Part shown: piece after piece, positions 22,776-33,779 of the stretch
Layout: each line of letters begins with the position of its first letter
How positions within the stretch are numbered: the first letter of the stretch is position 1
Origin: Kalaharituber pfeilii
Taxonomy: Eukaryota > Ascomycota > Pezizomycetes > Pezizales > Pezizaceae
Reading direction: 5' to 3'
Length of the DNA: 64,000 nucleotides
Assembly (NCBI GenBank): GCA_015179045.1
Contig: WHUZ01000096.1
Location: forward strand, 152,696-216,695
The notes under the pieces: model-generated
Seen by the model: the letters and a program-made list of their open reading frames with translations, nothing else
Databases searched by the model: none
What the model was told of the DNA's origin: nothing
Translations under genes and position numbers: made by a program

Positions 22776-23042
22776 AAGAAGGAGGAAAGACTAACGACGA
22801 TTAAATTTGGCGGTTCAACCGCAAGCTAATGGGAGGCTCGAGAGCAGCCACCAGAACCCTCGAGACCACGGAAGAGAGGGCAAGCCACTAGTGGGCGCCA
22901 CCAAGCCACAGCACAGTCCCTCTCTAGTTGGTTTCCCGTTTGGGTGATCCCTTTGTGGTAGTCATGGGCAGGCAGCGAAGGGATGCTCAGTATATAGAAA
23001 GGGAGAGGGAGACGCTGGTCCTCCCTCTCCAAGCCGCGTGAG

Positions 23043-24157
23043 TTGCGAAATCACCCCCCATACCTTTGTTTTTTCTACACATATATGCCCCGGTGCCTTA
23101 TGACCAGTCGCAACTACAGAACTCGCTCACAAACCTCTCGCTCACAAACACCAAACGCTATATCGACATCCACCATGCACGCTGGGCCATCTGCTGGGCA
23201 AATGGGTTTGTTCGACGAACAAGTCCCAGAAACCCCACCAGCAAACCAGAACGCAGCACCCGCCACAGCACCCTCCGCAGCACCCTCCGCGGCTATAGAC
23301 GAGGATAGAATCGTACAACGGGTGCTACAGGGCCTCCTGGCTGCACAGCAACGGGCAACCCCAGCAGGACCGATAATACCAGCCTCGGAGGTATCACAGA
23401 ATGAGGGTAATGACCCCCGCACCCTCCCCTTCACACAGAATACCCAGCGGTAGACCCGGCTATCTGGCGGGAGATACTGGAGGGCCGTTTCAAGGCGGAG
23501 AACCTCTTAAAGGTCAATGCCTCCTTCTACCCCCTTACCGCGGCAAAGAAGCGGAAACAGGAAACCTTGACATTGGGACCATACGAAATCCCAACAACCA
23601 CCCGCGATGTGGAGATCGAGGAATACCGCTCAATTCACACGCTCATGCAGCCTTTCGAGGTATATTGCCAGGCCCTGGTCCAATTCGCCCCGCAGGGCGT
23701 CAAGCTCCGCCTGAGCGCAGCTCTAGCCTTCTATAGGCACCGCTTATACGACCTCTACCATCTGCACACATGGGAAAGCATCCGGGTTTTCCACGTGGCG
23801 TTTCATCAAAAAAGGATCCTCCTCGACGTTTATGACCCTCAAGGCTGGCGGGAACAGGATCCCACACTGCAACATCTGTTAATGAGACGCCTACCACGAA
23901 TGTCGACAGAGCACCTACCGGCAAGCGACGCAAAACGCCAGAAATTATGGGGAGCACCAGCAGCACCGTCACAGGGCCCAAGCCCCACCCCATGCTTCCG
24001 CTTCAATCAGGGCACATGCAGAAGCCCAAACTGCCGATACGCACACATCTGTATTTCGTGCGCCAAACCCCACCCAAATTGCCAACAAGGTGCCAATGCA
24101 CCGGCTACGGGGGCAAATGCATCATCATTTGCGGATCGCATCCAAGCCTCGAGGTAG
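23043..24157 (+). pseudogene. DIRS-type element gag-like ORF, frameshifted
   Basis: An alanine/proline-rich N-terminal part runs to a stop near 23453. A -1 step in the ccctcccctt run near 23430 joins it to a second frame beginning EYPAVDPAIWREILEGRF and continuing to 24157. That part ends in a CCCH finger, C-x7-C-x4-C-x3-H (starting CFRFNQGTC), a nucleic-acid-binding motif. A plausible start is the ATG at 23100 (MTSRNYRTRS) or one slightly upstream. It lies 84 bp before the RT frame of the same element. Whether the frame break is a mutation or programmed is not decidable from one copy. Confidence 0.65.
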
Positions 24158-24241
24158 CAATTAGAGGGAGGATCACTAGGGGTAGTAATTAAATCAAATG
24201 ATTATCCTAGCTCTGAATCCTCCGTATATTTTCCATATCAC

Positions 24242-26017
24242 GTGACGTCCCGCAGTGACCATCCCGCAGAAATTGACCCAGGCCCGCTTCAGGCCGAAGG
24301 TTGGGCCCGCTGGCTAAAGAACCACCCAGACCGCTATTATGTTAATACACTCATAAGAATAATCCAATATGGGGCCAAGATAGGCTACACCGGGCCAGCC
24401 CAGCAGATCTTAAGCAAAAACCTCCCATCCGCAAACGACGCCCCACAGGTCCTTACGAAAGACCTCCAAGAGCAGATTTCCCATGGACGGGTTGGTCAGG
24501 TCGCAGTACTACCAGAGAATTTTATCTCCTCCCCCCTAGGCCTTGTCCCAAAAGCTGATGGAGGCTGGCGGAGGATACACCACCTATCACACCCACATGG
24601 CAACTCAGTCAACGACCACATACCACCCTCGTGGGGCACCCTCGTATATGTCAAGTTTGACGAAGCACTTGCGGCAGTGGCAAAAAAAGGGAAGGGTGCC
24701 ATTCTGGTAAAACGAGATTTAGCCAATGCATTCCGCCACATCCCAGTGTCCCCCGAGGACTGGTGGCTACTAGGCTTCTCCTGGGAAGGAAGCTGGTGGT
24801 ATGACAAGTACCTACCATTCGGCCTCCGGACCTCGCCCTTCATTTTTGATCTATTCGCAAAAGGGCTACGATGGATCCTGGAAAACGAGAAAGGCTGGGA
24901 GGACATACTCCAATACCTAGACGACTTCTTAAAGGTGCTAGATCCACATGCGGATGCAAGTCAGTATGAGCAAGATTTCGCACAAATCTGCCGGGATCTC
25001 GGATTCGAAATCAAGGAGTCCAAAAGCCTACGGTCGACAGTAGCCGAATTCCTAGGAATCCTAATAGACACGAATGCCATGCAGGCACGCCTGCCATCAG
25101 ATAAGCACGCAAAGGCACTCCTACTCCTGAGGCTCTACCTCAAACGCCGGTCACTAACCCTACTCGAACTTCAATCGTTAACGGGTTTCCTATCGTTCGC
25201 GGCAAAAGTGGTACCTATGGGCCGTACCTTCCTGAGACGCCTATATAATGCGCTTTCATCTTACTCCGCACCTAATCGAAGGTGCCATATCACCGCCGAC
25301 ATGCGAGCAGATCTGCACTGGTGGCTAAATTTCCTCCCATCCTGGGACGGAGTGTCAATTATTCACGCCAATCGGCGAGAATTCGCTCTTTGGACTGACG
25401 CCTCAGGACGTAAAGGAATCGGGGGGTATTACCTACCAAAAGAGGGAGACTCAATGTATGACCTCACGACTATTCCACTGGAAAACGCCTTTTCCACGAG
25501 AGTGCCTCGCAGGCATCGGGACAAGCACATAAACTTCAAGGAGATGGCCGCAGTCCTCCACTCCCTCCGGCGTTGGGGAAAAATATGGCATGGTGCTCGC
25601 GTGCACATCCACAATGACAACACCGCAGTGGTAAATGGCCTCGCTAGGCGAACAATGAAAGGGGCCGCAATGGACCCCCTCCGGAAAATCACTCTTCTGA
25701 GTGCAAAGGAGGATATTGAGTTGATTGTTCATTGGATACCCACAGGGGAAAACACACTAGCAGATGCTTTATCCCGGTTCGAGTTCAAGAAAGTAGCTAA
25801 CCTTGCACCACAGCTGTCCAGGTTACAGACGCCCAAGTCACATATGACCCACCAGAGTCATGGTACAACGACGTTCCAGACCTCCCACGACGAGCAGCCA
25901 GATACCTCTGGTGGGGACTCTCAGCAACCACCAGACGAACATACCATACCGCGAGACGGGAATATGCACTCTTTTGCGCCCTCTCCGGTGCCAACCCCTT
26001 CCCCGCAACTGCAGTGA
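24242..26017 (+). CDS. DIRS-type reverse transcriptase-RNase H
   Basis: The 591-codon frame has the DIRS-type RT order: LVKRDLANAFRHIPV, LPFGLRTSPFIF and the catalytic ILQYLDDF (YLDD near residue 225). RNase H follows, with LWTDASGRKGIGGYY near residue 383 and a final ENTLADALSRFEF. The frame is intact. It would copy the element's RNA into DNA in gag particles. Its last 217 nt overlap the tyrosine-recombinase frame. An ATG is not at the very start, so the true start may be upstream or by frameshift from gag. Confidence 0.88.
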   Translation: MTSRSDHPAEIDPGPLQAEGWARWLKNHPDRYYVNTLIRIIQYGAKIGYTGPAQQILSKNLPSANDAPQVLTKDLQEQISHGRVGQVAVLPENFISSPLGLVPKADGGWRRIHHLSHPHGNSVNDHIPPSWGTLVYVKFDEALAAVAKKGKGAILVKRDLANAFRHIPVSPEDWWLLGFSWEGSWWYDKYLPFGLRTSPFIFDLFAKGLRWILENEKGWEDILQYLDDFLKVLDPHADASQYEQDFAQICRDLGFEIKESKSLRSTVAEFLGILIDTNAMQARLPSDKHAKALLLLRLYLKRRSLTLLELQSLTGFLSFAAKVVPMGRTFLRRLYNALSSYSAPNRRCHITADMRADLHWWLNFLPSWDGVSIIHANRREFALWTDASGRKGIGGYYLPKEGDSMYDLTTIPLENAFSTRVPRRHRDKHINFKEMAAVLHSLRRWGKIWHGARVHIHNDNTAVVNGLARRTMKGAAMDPLRKITLLSAKEDIELIVHWIPTGENTLADALSRFEFKKVANLAPQLSRLQTPKSHMTHQSHGTTTFQTSHDEQPDTSGGDSQQPPDEHTIPRDGNMHSFAPSPVPTPSPQLQ

Positions 26018-26817
26018 TGCTCTGTGAGTGGGTCGCCTCTCTAGCAGGAAAAGTCAAAACAGAGACTATGAAGCTATACCTCACTGGACTGCGGTCCCTG
26101 CATGTGGACCTAGGCCACTCAGTCGAAGCCTTCCAGGACTTGAGGCTCCAAAGGATATTAAGGGGTATCAAACGTTTTCATGGGGAAACCCCGGCACGTC
26201 GAGAGAGACTACCCATTACGAGGGACCTCCTCCTCCGGATAGTGGACCAGTTCGGCCGATCACTGGACGATATAGCATTACATGCTGCCTTTTGCTTAGC
26301 CTTCGCAGGGTTCTTACGGGTTGGAGAATTCACCTGGTCAACCTGGGAGCAGGACGCCCCACAATGGCACCTCACCCGCAGGTCCATCCAATTCGCGGAG
26401 TCACGGGTATACGTGACTCTGCCGGCAAGTAAGACTGACCCCTTCCGGCGCGGAATAACCCTCACAATCGCAGCAGCTGGAGATGCGGCATGCCCGGTAA
26501 CCTCCCTCCAACGGCTGTACCAGCTGGCACCAGCAGCACCAGAAGCCCCACTCTTTTCTCGTCAAAACGGGCTTCCATTTACACGGGATCATGTGGTGAA
26601 TACACTCCGCCGTACACTGGGTCAGCTAGGCATAGGTGGCCAGTACTCAGGCCACTCCTTCCGTAGAGGGGCTGCAACCTCAGCGCAGAGGGCAGGGCTA
26701 TCGAAGGAAGAGATTCAGCTGCTAGGAAGATGGAAATCAGAGGCATACCAGCGGTATATCGAGGTCCATCCGGAGCACGTTTTCCAACTCGCACGGCGAC
26801 TGCATCACCCTCAGTAG
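25801..26817 (+). CDS. DIRS-type tyrosine recombinase, overlapping RT in the -1 frame
   Basis: This frame opens right after a TAA at 25798-25800 and runs to TAG at 26815-26817. Its first ~70 codons, lying inside the RT frame, read YLWWGLSATTRRTYHTARR, the SAM-like arm-binding domain of YR integrases. Next come an Arg motif FLRVGEFTW, HSFRRGAAT (the HxxR box, near 26653) and the nucleophile Tyr in RYIEVHPE (26754-26756). It should integrate the circular DNA product without a target duplication. There is no ATG before 26017, where ATG overlaps the RT stop as TGATG. Starting there would lose the SAM-like domain. A -1 shift from the RT frame would give the full enzyme. Confidence 0.85.
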   Translation, partial: PCTTAVQVTDAQVTYDPPESWYNDVPDLPRRAARYLWWGLSATTRRTYHTARREYALFCALSGANPFPATAVMLCEWVASLAGKVKTETMKLYLTGLRSLHVDLGHSVEAFQDLRLQRILRGIKRFHGETPARRERLPITRDLLLRIVDQFGRSLDDIALHAAFCLAFAGFLRVGEFTWSTWEQDAPQWHLTRRSIQFAESRVYVTLPASKTDPFRRGITLTIAAAGDAACPVTSLQRLYQLAPAAPEAPLFSRQNGLPFTRDHVVNTLRRTLGQLGIGGQYSGHSFRRGAATSAQRAGLSKEEIQLLGRWKSEAYQRYIEVHPEHVFQLARRLHHPQ

Positions 26818-26885
26818 CTCCCTGCCACCGCACAGCGGCAGTGAGCACCTTTGGGGTCCGGTTTGGGGGTCCTTCGGTTTGCCCC

Positions 26886-26915
26886 TGCTTAGTCAGCGAA
26901 ACGACTGACTAAGCA
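26886..26915. repeat. Perfect 11-bp hairpin downstream of the recombinase
   Basis: TGCTTAGTCAG and CTGACTAAGCA pair around an 8-nt loop (cgaaacga). It lies 70 bp after the recombinase stop, in the probable 3' non-coding region of the DIRS element. The element's inverted or split terminal repeats were not resolved. Confidence 0.6.
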
Positions 26916-27114
26916 TGGGCATTAGGGGCTACAAACCCCTTGAGCCGATTTCCGCAACCTAAAGAGCATGGATAGGACGCCTCCTCATTTGTTTTCCTTG
27001 TCTTTTTCTGTCATGTATTCCACATAGCAATTCATGTTTGTTTCGAATCGAAGTAGCCGAGGACCATTAGGTACTCTACATGGAATAAAGAATAAGAAGT
27101 GACGGATAACGGAA

Positions 27115-27375
27115 TTACTCTGCCGCCCAGTCCAGCACCTCCGCCAGCCCCTCCCCTCCCTTTGGCCTCATCATCCCCTCCTCCCCTCCCGGTGGTCTTC
27201 TTCTCCACGTCTCACATTCTTTTATGATATGCTCGTAGGTCTCGAGGGCTTTGCCGCACCATCTGCACTCTGGTGAGTCGTCCTTCCCCATCTGATGTCT
27301 CCACTGTCGCAACCCCTTGTTTCCCAGGATCCCTGCGAGTGTGGCTACTAGCTTCAGTTTGCATACTGGCGGAAT
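27115..27375 (-). pseudogene. LINE C-terminal zinc-finger fragment
   Basis: Minus-strand frame ending at 27115 contains SPECRWCGKALETYEHIIKEC, the C-x2-C...H...C finger at the C-terminus of RNase-H-bearing Tad-like LINEs, and finishes LAEVLDWAAE. The usual 3' stem-loop and poly(A) are missing, so this copy is broken at both ends. Confidence 0.65.
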
Positions 27376-27899
27376 CAGACTAGAAGTCCTGAAATTATGT
27401 CCGACGTGTTTGTTAGTAAGATTTTGCCTTTTCTGAATGCCCCTGTCTTATGGCGGATACATGCACTGAACACTTACTATATATCGCAAATTCAGACATA
27501 AATTTTGAATCAGATTGCAGTCAAGGGGTGCAAGTAGGTAGTTTCGCCCAGATACTGCAGATCGCACAATATTCATTATCCCCTGTCCGATTTATCCCCT
27601 GTCCGGATACTTATTTCTCGGCTAGCATAGGTGATCTGGCCGATGGTATGCTAAGCTGACAGCCTGTATGCAGGTTTACGGTACATGACCCCCCGTAAAA
27701 AGAAAGAATCACCATACGAGTTGTGTATGTGTTACATGAAATTACCCCGCACTGCAGGGGATTAATCGGAACTCTTGGGAAATTGGCACCGCGCTCCAAC
27801 TCTCTACGTGCAGATCAGTAAATAATTCATATCACAGCTCTTTCCCATACTCGGACGGTCCATTCCGCTGCCAGATTGTAGAGAAATACAAAGCGGTGT
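27376..27899. other. Spacer, MITE relic only
   Basis: Contains a degenerate end of the TA-flanked MITE family (about 27540-27640) and otherwise AT-balanced sequence without a gene. The last part is the likely promoter and 5' untranslated region of the DUF7580 gene, now split by the retroposon at 27914. Confidence 0.4.
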
Positions 27900-27913
27900 A
27901 ATATCTGCGACAT

Positions 27914-28160
27914 TTTTTTCTTTCTTTTTTAATCACGTAACCCCGTTTGCAGCGCGAAGCCATAGCAGGGTCCCTGGGCAAGCCCTCAAAGCCCGGAGAC
28001 AGGCTTAACAAAGAAATTTCTATCTACACATCCCCGTTCCACCCCCCCCCTCTCCCCTTCTAGAAATCTGATTCCAGAAACTTCCGGACGGTACTTCAGG
28101 TATCTGCATCAGGGAAGCTCCCCTATATCTCTCCACCCCTTCCCCCTCCCCTCTCCTCCA
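27914..28160 (-). mobile_element. Long family-A poly(A) retroposon, 247 bp
   Basis: An exact 14-bp duplication aatatctgcgacat flanks it (27900-27913 and 28161-28174). On the minus strand the 3' end is the family-A body (ccctgctatggcttcgcgct...cggggttacgtgatt) with an impure poly(A). Upstream is ~185 nt not seen in the short copies, including a G-rich run. It is the longest family member here and may be the fuller master, or a chimera. Confidence 0.8.
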
Positions 28161-28172
28161 AATATCTGCGAC

Positions 28173-30422
28173 ATGTTGACAGGAGTTGAGACCGCTGGAA
28201 TCGTGTTGGCTGTTTTCCCACTGTGTATCGAACTTGTCAAGCTTTATGCCAGCGGGGCAGGAACAATTTATGAAATGCGACATCATCACAAAGTGCTTCG
28301 AGAATTTCACCGGGAGCTAGAAATGGAATCTTGCAAGTTCTATAATTGTCTTCTCAATCTCTTTGAGGATACAATCACTGAAAAAGACTGCAATCGATTG
28401 TTCCATGACCTTAGAGGAGCAGAGCAGAGGTTGAAAGCAAGGCTTAATAGACCGCATGCGGCGGTAAATTTTATCAATGCTGTCATAGCGATGAACGAGG
28501 AATTGGCAGATCTACAACAAAGCTTTGCGAACCTTGATGAAAGAGTAGCAGATAAGATCACCGGCCAGCGGATGCAAGTCGGAAGCGGAGAGTATGTGAA
28601 GGTAAAGTTTGACTATCCCATACCAAACGCTAGCACACTATGAATCTGCGCAACTTGCTGGGAGAGTACTGACTGATATCTATTAAATCAGCTCTGCAAG
28701 CGCGCAGGGAAAAAACTAAAAAAGCGATTCATGTTAGCGCTCTTAAAAACCGAACATATGGAGCGGATACAACGCATCAGGAACATCAATGACGACCTCG
28801 ATAAGCTCGTGAATGGAGCACGGCAATGTGCGGTGAATATCAACGCAACCAAAGCTGATATTTCTGCAATTGGGAACTACTACAAGCGGGTACGAGACAG
28901 CGCACAATCCATATTCAACGTCCTTAAGAAAAGGGTTCAGACTCCACACCACTGTGAAGATCATGAACATAGCGCCAGTTTGTGCCTGGAGATAAGGAAC
29001 CCAGGGCTGAAGCCGCGTGCCATGAGGCTGGACGATCGTAGCACGGCCGCCACAGGCCATTCAACATTACAGTTTAAGATTGTGTTTTGTGTCACCGAAG
29101 CAACGCTGGAGGATGCTACACCTAAACCAGAGCCTACCTGGAAGGAACTAGAAGTTGGACACATCGAAGGTGGGGATGAGGACGGCGAGGAGCAGAACGA
29201 TGAGCCACACCGAAGGTTGGTCCCGTTAATCTGCGCAGAGGATGACCTCAATACCTCCGAGCTGGTGCCAGCACCGTGGAAGCTTGCGGGAGAGCGCACA
29301 AAGCAGACCATCTTAGTTGAGCATGGGTTACCGCGGGCCAAGGCATTGGATCACCGGCCGACTACGCCAACAGAACTAGTCAGGTTTGTTGAGACAGTAA
29401 CCACGTAAGCGTGTCCAATCGGTTATCGTGGCAGTGATATTGATGATCATGGCATAGTAAATTTACGCAAAAGCTCCTGGGCCATTCGCGAAGTGTTTCA
29501 TTTGCAGGCAGAACCGAGGACATCTACAGTCAACCACCGTCCCGTCAACCCACACCCAACCCAAGAAATTGTGATATTGCGGCACCTATTCGACAGGTGA
29601 AGAAGGATTCCAGGGGTGACAATCTGTCCGATGCTGAGGTTCGCGTAATTCATGATTTGTGCATGACAGTCAAGGAATCTGCAACCAGCAGGCAGTGCTT
29701 GGGCCTTCTCAGAGATGATTCGGCACAGAAATATCACCGAGTCTGGTCGATGCCTGTTGGTGGCTGCTTTGGTATAGCAGATAAGCTGCAGTTCTCAACA
29801 TTGCTTTTAGGTCCTATCTCTCTTCGGACGCTGCTTGAAACGACCCGTTCACATAAACTGCCGATGAAGGACCGGCTATCCCTTGGTGTCAAGCTTGCAT
29901 CCTCAGTCATTCAATTACAGCAAACATGGTGGCTCAATGATCTGTGGAGCAACCGGGATATAATTTTTTTTCGCTGATCCCCATACGAATAATCCCCTCA
30001 CGGGAAGCCCTATGGTGATGCATAATCTCAGTTCCACTCTTGCCCTCATCCAACCCCAGCCGCGCGGAGTAGCTTGTCGAAAGAATAAAGTACTGTTCTC
30101 GCTCGGCATAGTACTATTGGAACTTTGGTTCTGGAGGCGCCTAGAAGAGTTCTCTAAAGATGCTGCAGATCTAGAATCAAAGTCGGACTACATTCAGTGG
30201 TCTGACGTCAAGATATGGGGTACAGCAGCACTAGCGTTCAAGGATTTAGATGACGATGCCCCTACAAAATATAGTGATGCTGTCCGAACATGTTTCTTCG
30301 ACAATATACCGACAGAGGGTCGGGAATTTACTACTAGGGTGTGGGAGAAGGTTGTTCGTCCCCTGGAGGATAATTTGTTGTCTTATGTTGGAGACAAATC
30401 ACTTGGGAGCAGCTTGTGTTGA
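28173..30422 (+). CDS. DUF7580-family protein, frameshifted in poly(T)
   Basis: Exon 1 is 28173-28601 (start MLTGVETAGIVLAVFPLCIE, a family-typical N-terminus). Exon 2 is 28692-29404, after a 90-nt intron with GTAAAG and CAG ends. Exon 3 starts at 29512 after a 107-nt intron. The C-terminal block LPMKDRLSLGVKLASSVIQL, the NRDIIFF strand and, after the frameshift, LFSLGIVLLELW are the DUF7580 signature, a kinase-like fold of unknown function found in fungi. A run of eight T at 29964-29971 throws the frame to a TGA; with seven T it stays open to 30422. The start codon lies inside the target duplication of the retroposon at 27914. Recent pseudogene, slippage or base error are all possible. Confidence 0.75.
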
Positions 30423-31199
30423 ACATAAAGTGTTTTGAGATGCCAGATAGCACTCACTGCTGCCTCTCCACGGACCGGAGCGGTGGAAGCTGGCAGAACG
30501 AATATACCACTGAATGCAAAATTGTGGGTGCGAAAGAAAAGAAGAAGAGATGCTGTGGTATTTTGAGTAGAGTTGCCGGTAATCTTGGATAGTCTGATCC
30601 GCAAGCTTAGTCAGTTTTTGGCTTATTATTATTAGTCATGGGGCCACGAGAACGATTTGGAGGACTATGGTGGATGCACTTTTCTTTCTTACTGCACTGA
30701 CTCACTATCTTTCCTGCGTGCTTGCTTGTTACGCTATTGTCTTGCGCTGTGTTATATGATTCAATTGCTTTGCTGCTATTAGTTCGTAGTCCACCGAGTC
30801 CCACATCCGGTCATAATGTACATGCAGACATACAGCAGTATCATTCTATACATCCTGCATGTCCACAATGATTTTTTGTATACTTCACATATGCCTCACG
30901 TGCCACCCTTATCTCCACCGAGTAATGATATAAAAAAAAGAAGAAAAATTGCCTTTCCGAGCTTTTCCTTTTCCAGGTCTGCTGTGAGTCGTGTCTTTGT
31001 CTTCGTGCCTCTGAAGTATTTAGTATCTCTACCACCCCAGTGTGACTTGTTGGGAAGCCTGTGAAGGCCATGAAGCGAAGTATTTCTTGTTGATGCAGAG
31101 TACCATTACCTATATAGGCAAGCACCATTACCAGTAATAGTTCAGGACAGAGAGGCAGGGTAGTGTCAGTCTACCTAGGAATAGCTGCAAGCAAGGTGA
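30423..31199. other. Spacer with a LINE-tail remnant
   Basis: No gene is apparent. At 30920-30955 the words cgagtaatgatata and poly(A) match the last nucleotides of the LINE tail, probably a very short truncated insertion; no clear target duplication was seen. Confidence 0.4.
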
Positions 31200-32061
31200 C
31201 ATGAATTTTAAACAAAAAAGAAAGAAAAAACTGTGGCTGAAAGTTACAGTCAACAATGCAGAACTAATGGCGATAGCAAAGGCATTAGAAGACAAGGAAG
31301 AGGAACTGCGGCTGGTCACGGAATCCCAGGTAATGATTGGCACTAGAAGGAACCAGCAATACCTGTAGAGTGGCATGGGAGGAACGGGCGGTCAAAGGGC
31401 TGAAGGACCTGGCGGTTGTGTGGGTTAAGGGTAATAAAGGAATAGAGGGCAACAAGGAGGCAGAACAGAGAGGGCAGGGCGGGTATGTACTTACTTACCG
31501 TACCAGCATGTGGTAACCGATGGGGGCATGAGGATGATGGCCAAGAGATGCCGGGCTGAAGAGAGGAACAGGCTCCGGATTGGTTATCAGACCCTCCAAC
31601 GTTTGGGCAGACTGACAAGCATATTGGGGGTGATATTGGGTAGAAAGGCGTTGAGGGCGTGGAGGATCAAGGTAGGGAAAGCAGACAGCCCGGAATGCAG
31701 ATGGTCCGGGATGGAGTTGGAAACAACGGGCTACATACTGTATGAGACAGGTGCTAGGTTTGGAAGCGGAGATGGCCAGGGGGCTTGAGGTGAATCGCAA
31801 GACCCCAACAGGCAATGAGGAGAACCGGACTCTCCGGTAGAACTGATGAGATAGGTAGAGAGATGAAGTGTCGTTGTGGTGACGGCGACGGAATGGGTAA
31901 AGGGAAGCTTGGCATGGAAGGCACATGGAGATAAGGGCAGCACGTGAGGCATTCATGGCTATCATATGTATATAGACTTGCTGTACTGTAGTAGATACAA
32001 TCAACAACCTTCTCTTTCAGCCAATTGGGCGGCATGCGAACAATATTGAAAAAAAAAAAAA
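31200..32061 (+). pseudogene. LINE fragment: RNase H end, zinc finger, 3' tail
   Basis: Broken frames read NNAELMAIAKALE, then VVWVKGNKGIEGNKEAE (RNase H WVxxHxGxxGNexAD region), then SPECRWSG (C-terminal finger). The 3' stem-loop and poly(A) end at 32061. The copy has several frameshifts and a damaged finger (second Cys replaced by Ser). Confidence 0.65.
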
Positions 32062-33059
32062 GTTTTCTTCTTTTCGCACCCACGCGCACTTGCAGTTCTC
32101 ACCGGTCCGGTCCATCGCAAGGCAGTAGTGGATACTATCTGTCTCTCTAACATCGTATTCCATATTTTCCTTATTAGCCATTATTAATTAACCTCTCATG
32201 GCCCATAGGGAGGTCTACGAGTAATGATTTCAAGGAAACAAAATTTCAGGAACATACGCTGGTGAATGGAATTAAGTAACAATTAAGTAACAGTCAAACC
32301 TGTCATATTGAATAACATCGAGACCGGAGGTTCTATCCAACTAGCCAGGTTATCCGCTTAGACAGGTTTATCATTACATAGGGTCCTAGGGTTGCCAAAA
32401 ATAAATCTTTACCATATTTTTTAGCTGTAAGAACTCTCTCCACTCATATTCAAGCCAATTGTACCCTCTATTGGCCTATCTCTGTTGATTACTACTGAAG
32501 TACTACTATTCCTGAATATTTTCACTCAGCACTTACGCTACAATACTCATACCAGCACCAAACTTGGTATATATGATTGTGGATACGTGATGATGTGTAA
32601 GTAAGCACATCAGCACTCTAGCTGCTTTGTGTCTAATTTTATAAACAGAGGATCCCTTTGCTCCATTGGGTAAATCTCAGTATATTACACCATGTCATCC
32701 TCCGATATATGCAAAATGAGGTGCCAAAACTACTGTCCCATGTATAGTTGAGGCCCTGCCATGGCGAACAGCTACAAGCGGGGTCACGTGAAAGAAAAAA
32801 AAAAAAATGTATAGTTGAGGTGTACCTAAATTTCTGATGTAATTGAACATCTGAGTAACTTGTAATAGTCTTATTTTAACTTATTTGGGCTGGCGCAATA
32901 TCCCGGTGATGCGCAAAATCCCAGTGGAACACAGCACAGGTGGAAAATAAGAGGCAATAGATGCCTGTTTCAAAGATACTTGAAGCTTTGGTTGCTGTTG
33001 AGGGTGACAGAATGGCACCGTTCAGCCTCACACTTCTTTGCCATAATGTCTGCCATGCT
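32062..33059. other. Spacer with small repeat relics
   Basis: Holds a LINE-tail relic (32190-32240) and a pogo-like end (cagtcaaacctgtcatatt near 32295). One family-A retroposon is listed separately. A piece of the MITE end at 32893 (gcgcaatatcccgg) is shared with 39205. No gene seen. Confidence 0.4.
32754..32806 (+). mobile_element. Tiny poly(A) retroposon, family A
   Basis: Body ccctgccatggcgaacagct to ggggtcacgtga, then A-rich tail, flanked by an exact 14-bp duplication atgtatagttgagg (32740-32753 and 32807-32820). Confidence 0.9.
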
Positions 33060-33779
33060 ATGTACTGACAGCAATTCAAGGTACGAATGAGAGGAGGATA
33101 GCGGAAGACTTGGATGAAGGGTTGGAAAACCATGTATACGGGGAGCAGTGCAAGAGAGCAGGAACGACGGGAGTGGGACTATGGCAAGGAAAGTCAAAGT
33201 CCTTGTACATGGTTATAAGGGCCACCGTGAATGATGCTGAGCTCATGGCCATGGTAAAGGCCTTGGGGATGCAGACGAGGAGATTCTCATACCCACACAT
33301 TCGAAGGTAGCCACCGAGAGACTGCGGAGGGTAGCAGAGCACTGACCTTCCGGACGGCGCTGCTTGCCAGGTTAGGGAAGCCTGGGAGGGCAGGGCGGCG
33401 AGGGGCGAGGGGTGAGTGGCGGGATGGATGTGGCTGTTATGTTGGTCAAGGGACGTAAAGGGTTGGAGGGCAACAGGAAGGCAGACAGAGCGGCCAAAAT
33501 CGGTGCCCTCCTCCGCTACCAGGACGAGATAGTTACGGAGGCTGGCATTAAGATGGAGGCCAAGGGTCTCAGGGCCAGAGAGAGGGACATGTTGGGCTTG
33601 AAGCACAGACCCCTGCTGAGGCTAGGAGGTCAGACCGCCACGCTGGTGGGATTGTTGGGGCGGAAAGGCCTCAGAGCCTGGAGACACAGAGTGGGTAGGG
33701 CGGATGGCCCAGAATGCAGATGGTGCCGGGAGGAAGAAGAGACGATGGAACGTATCTGGAGGAGATGCGAGGCGTGGAT

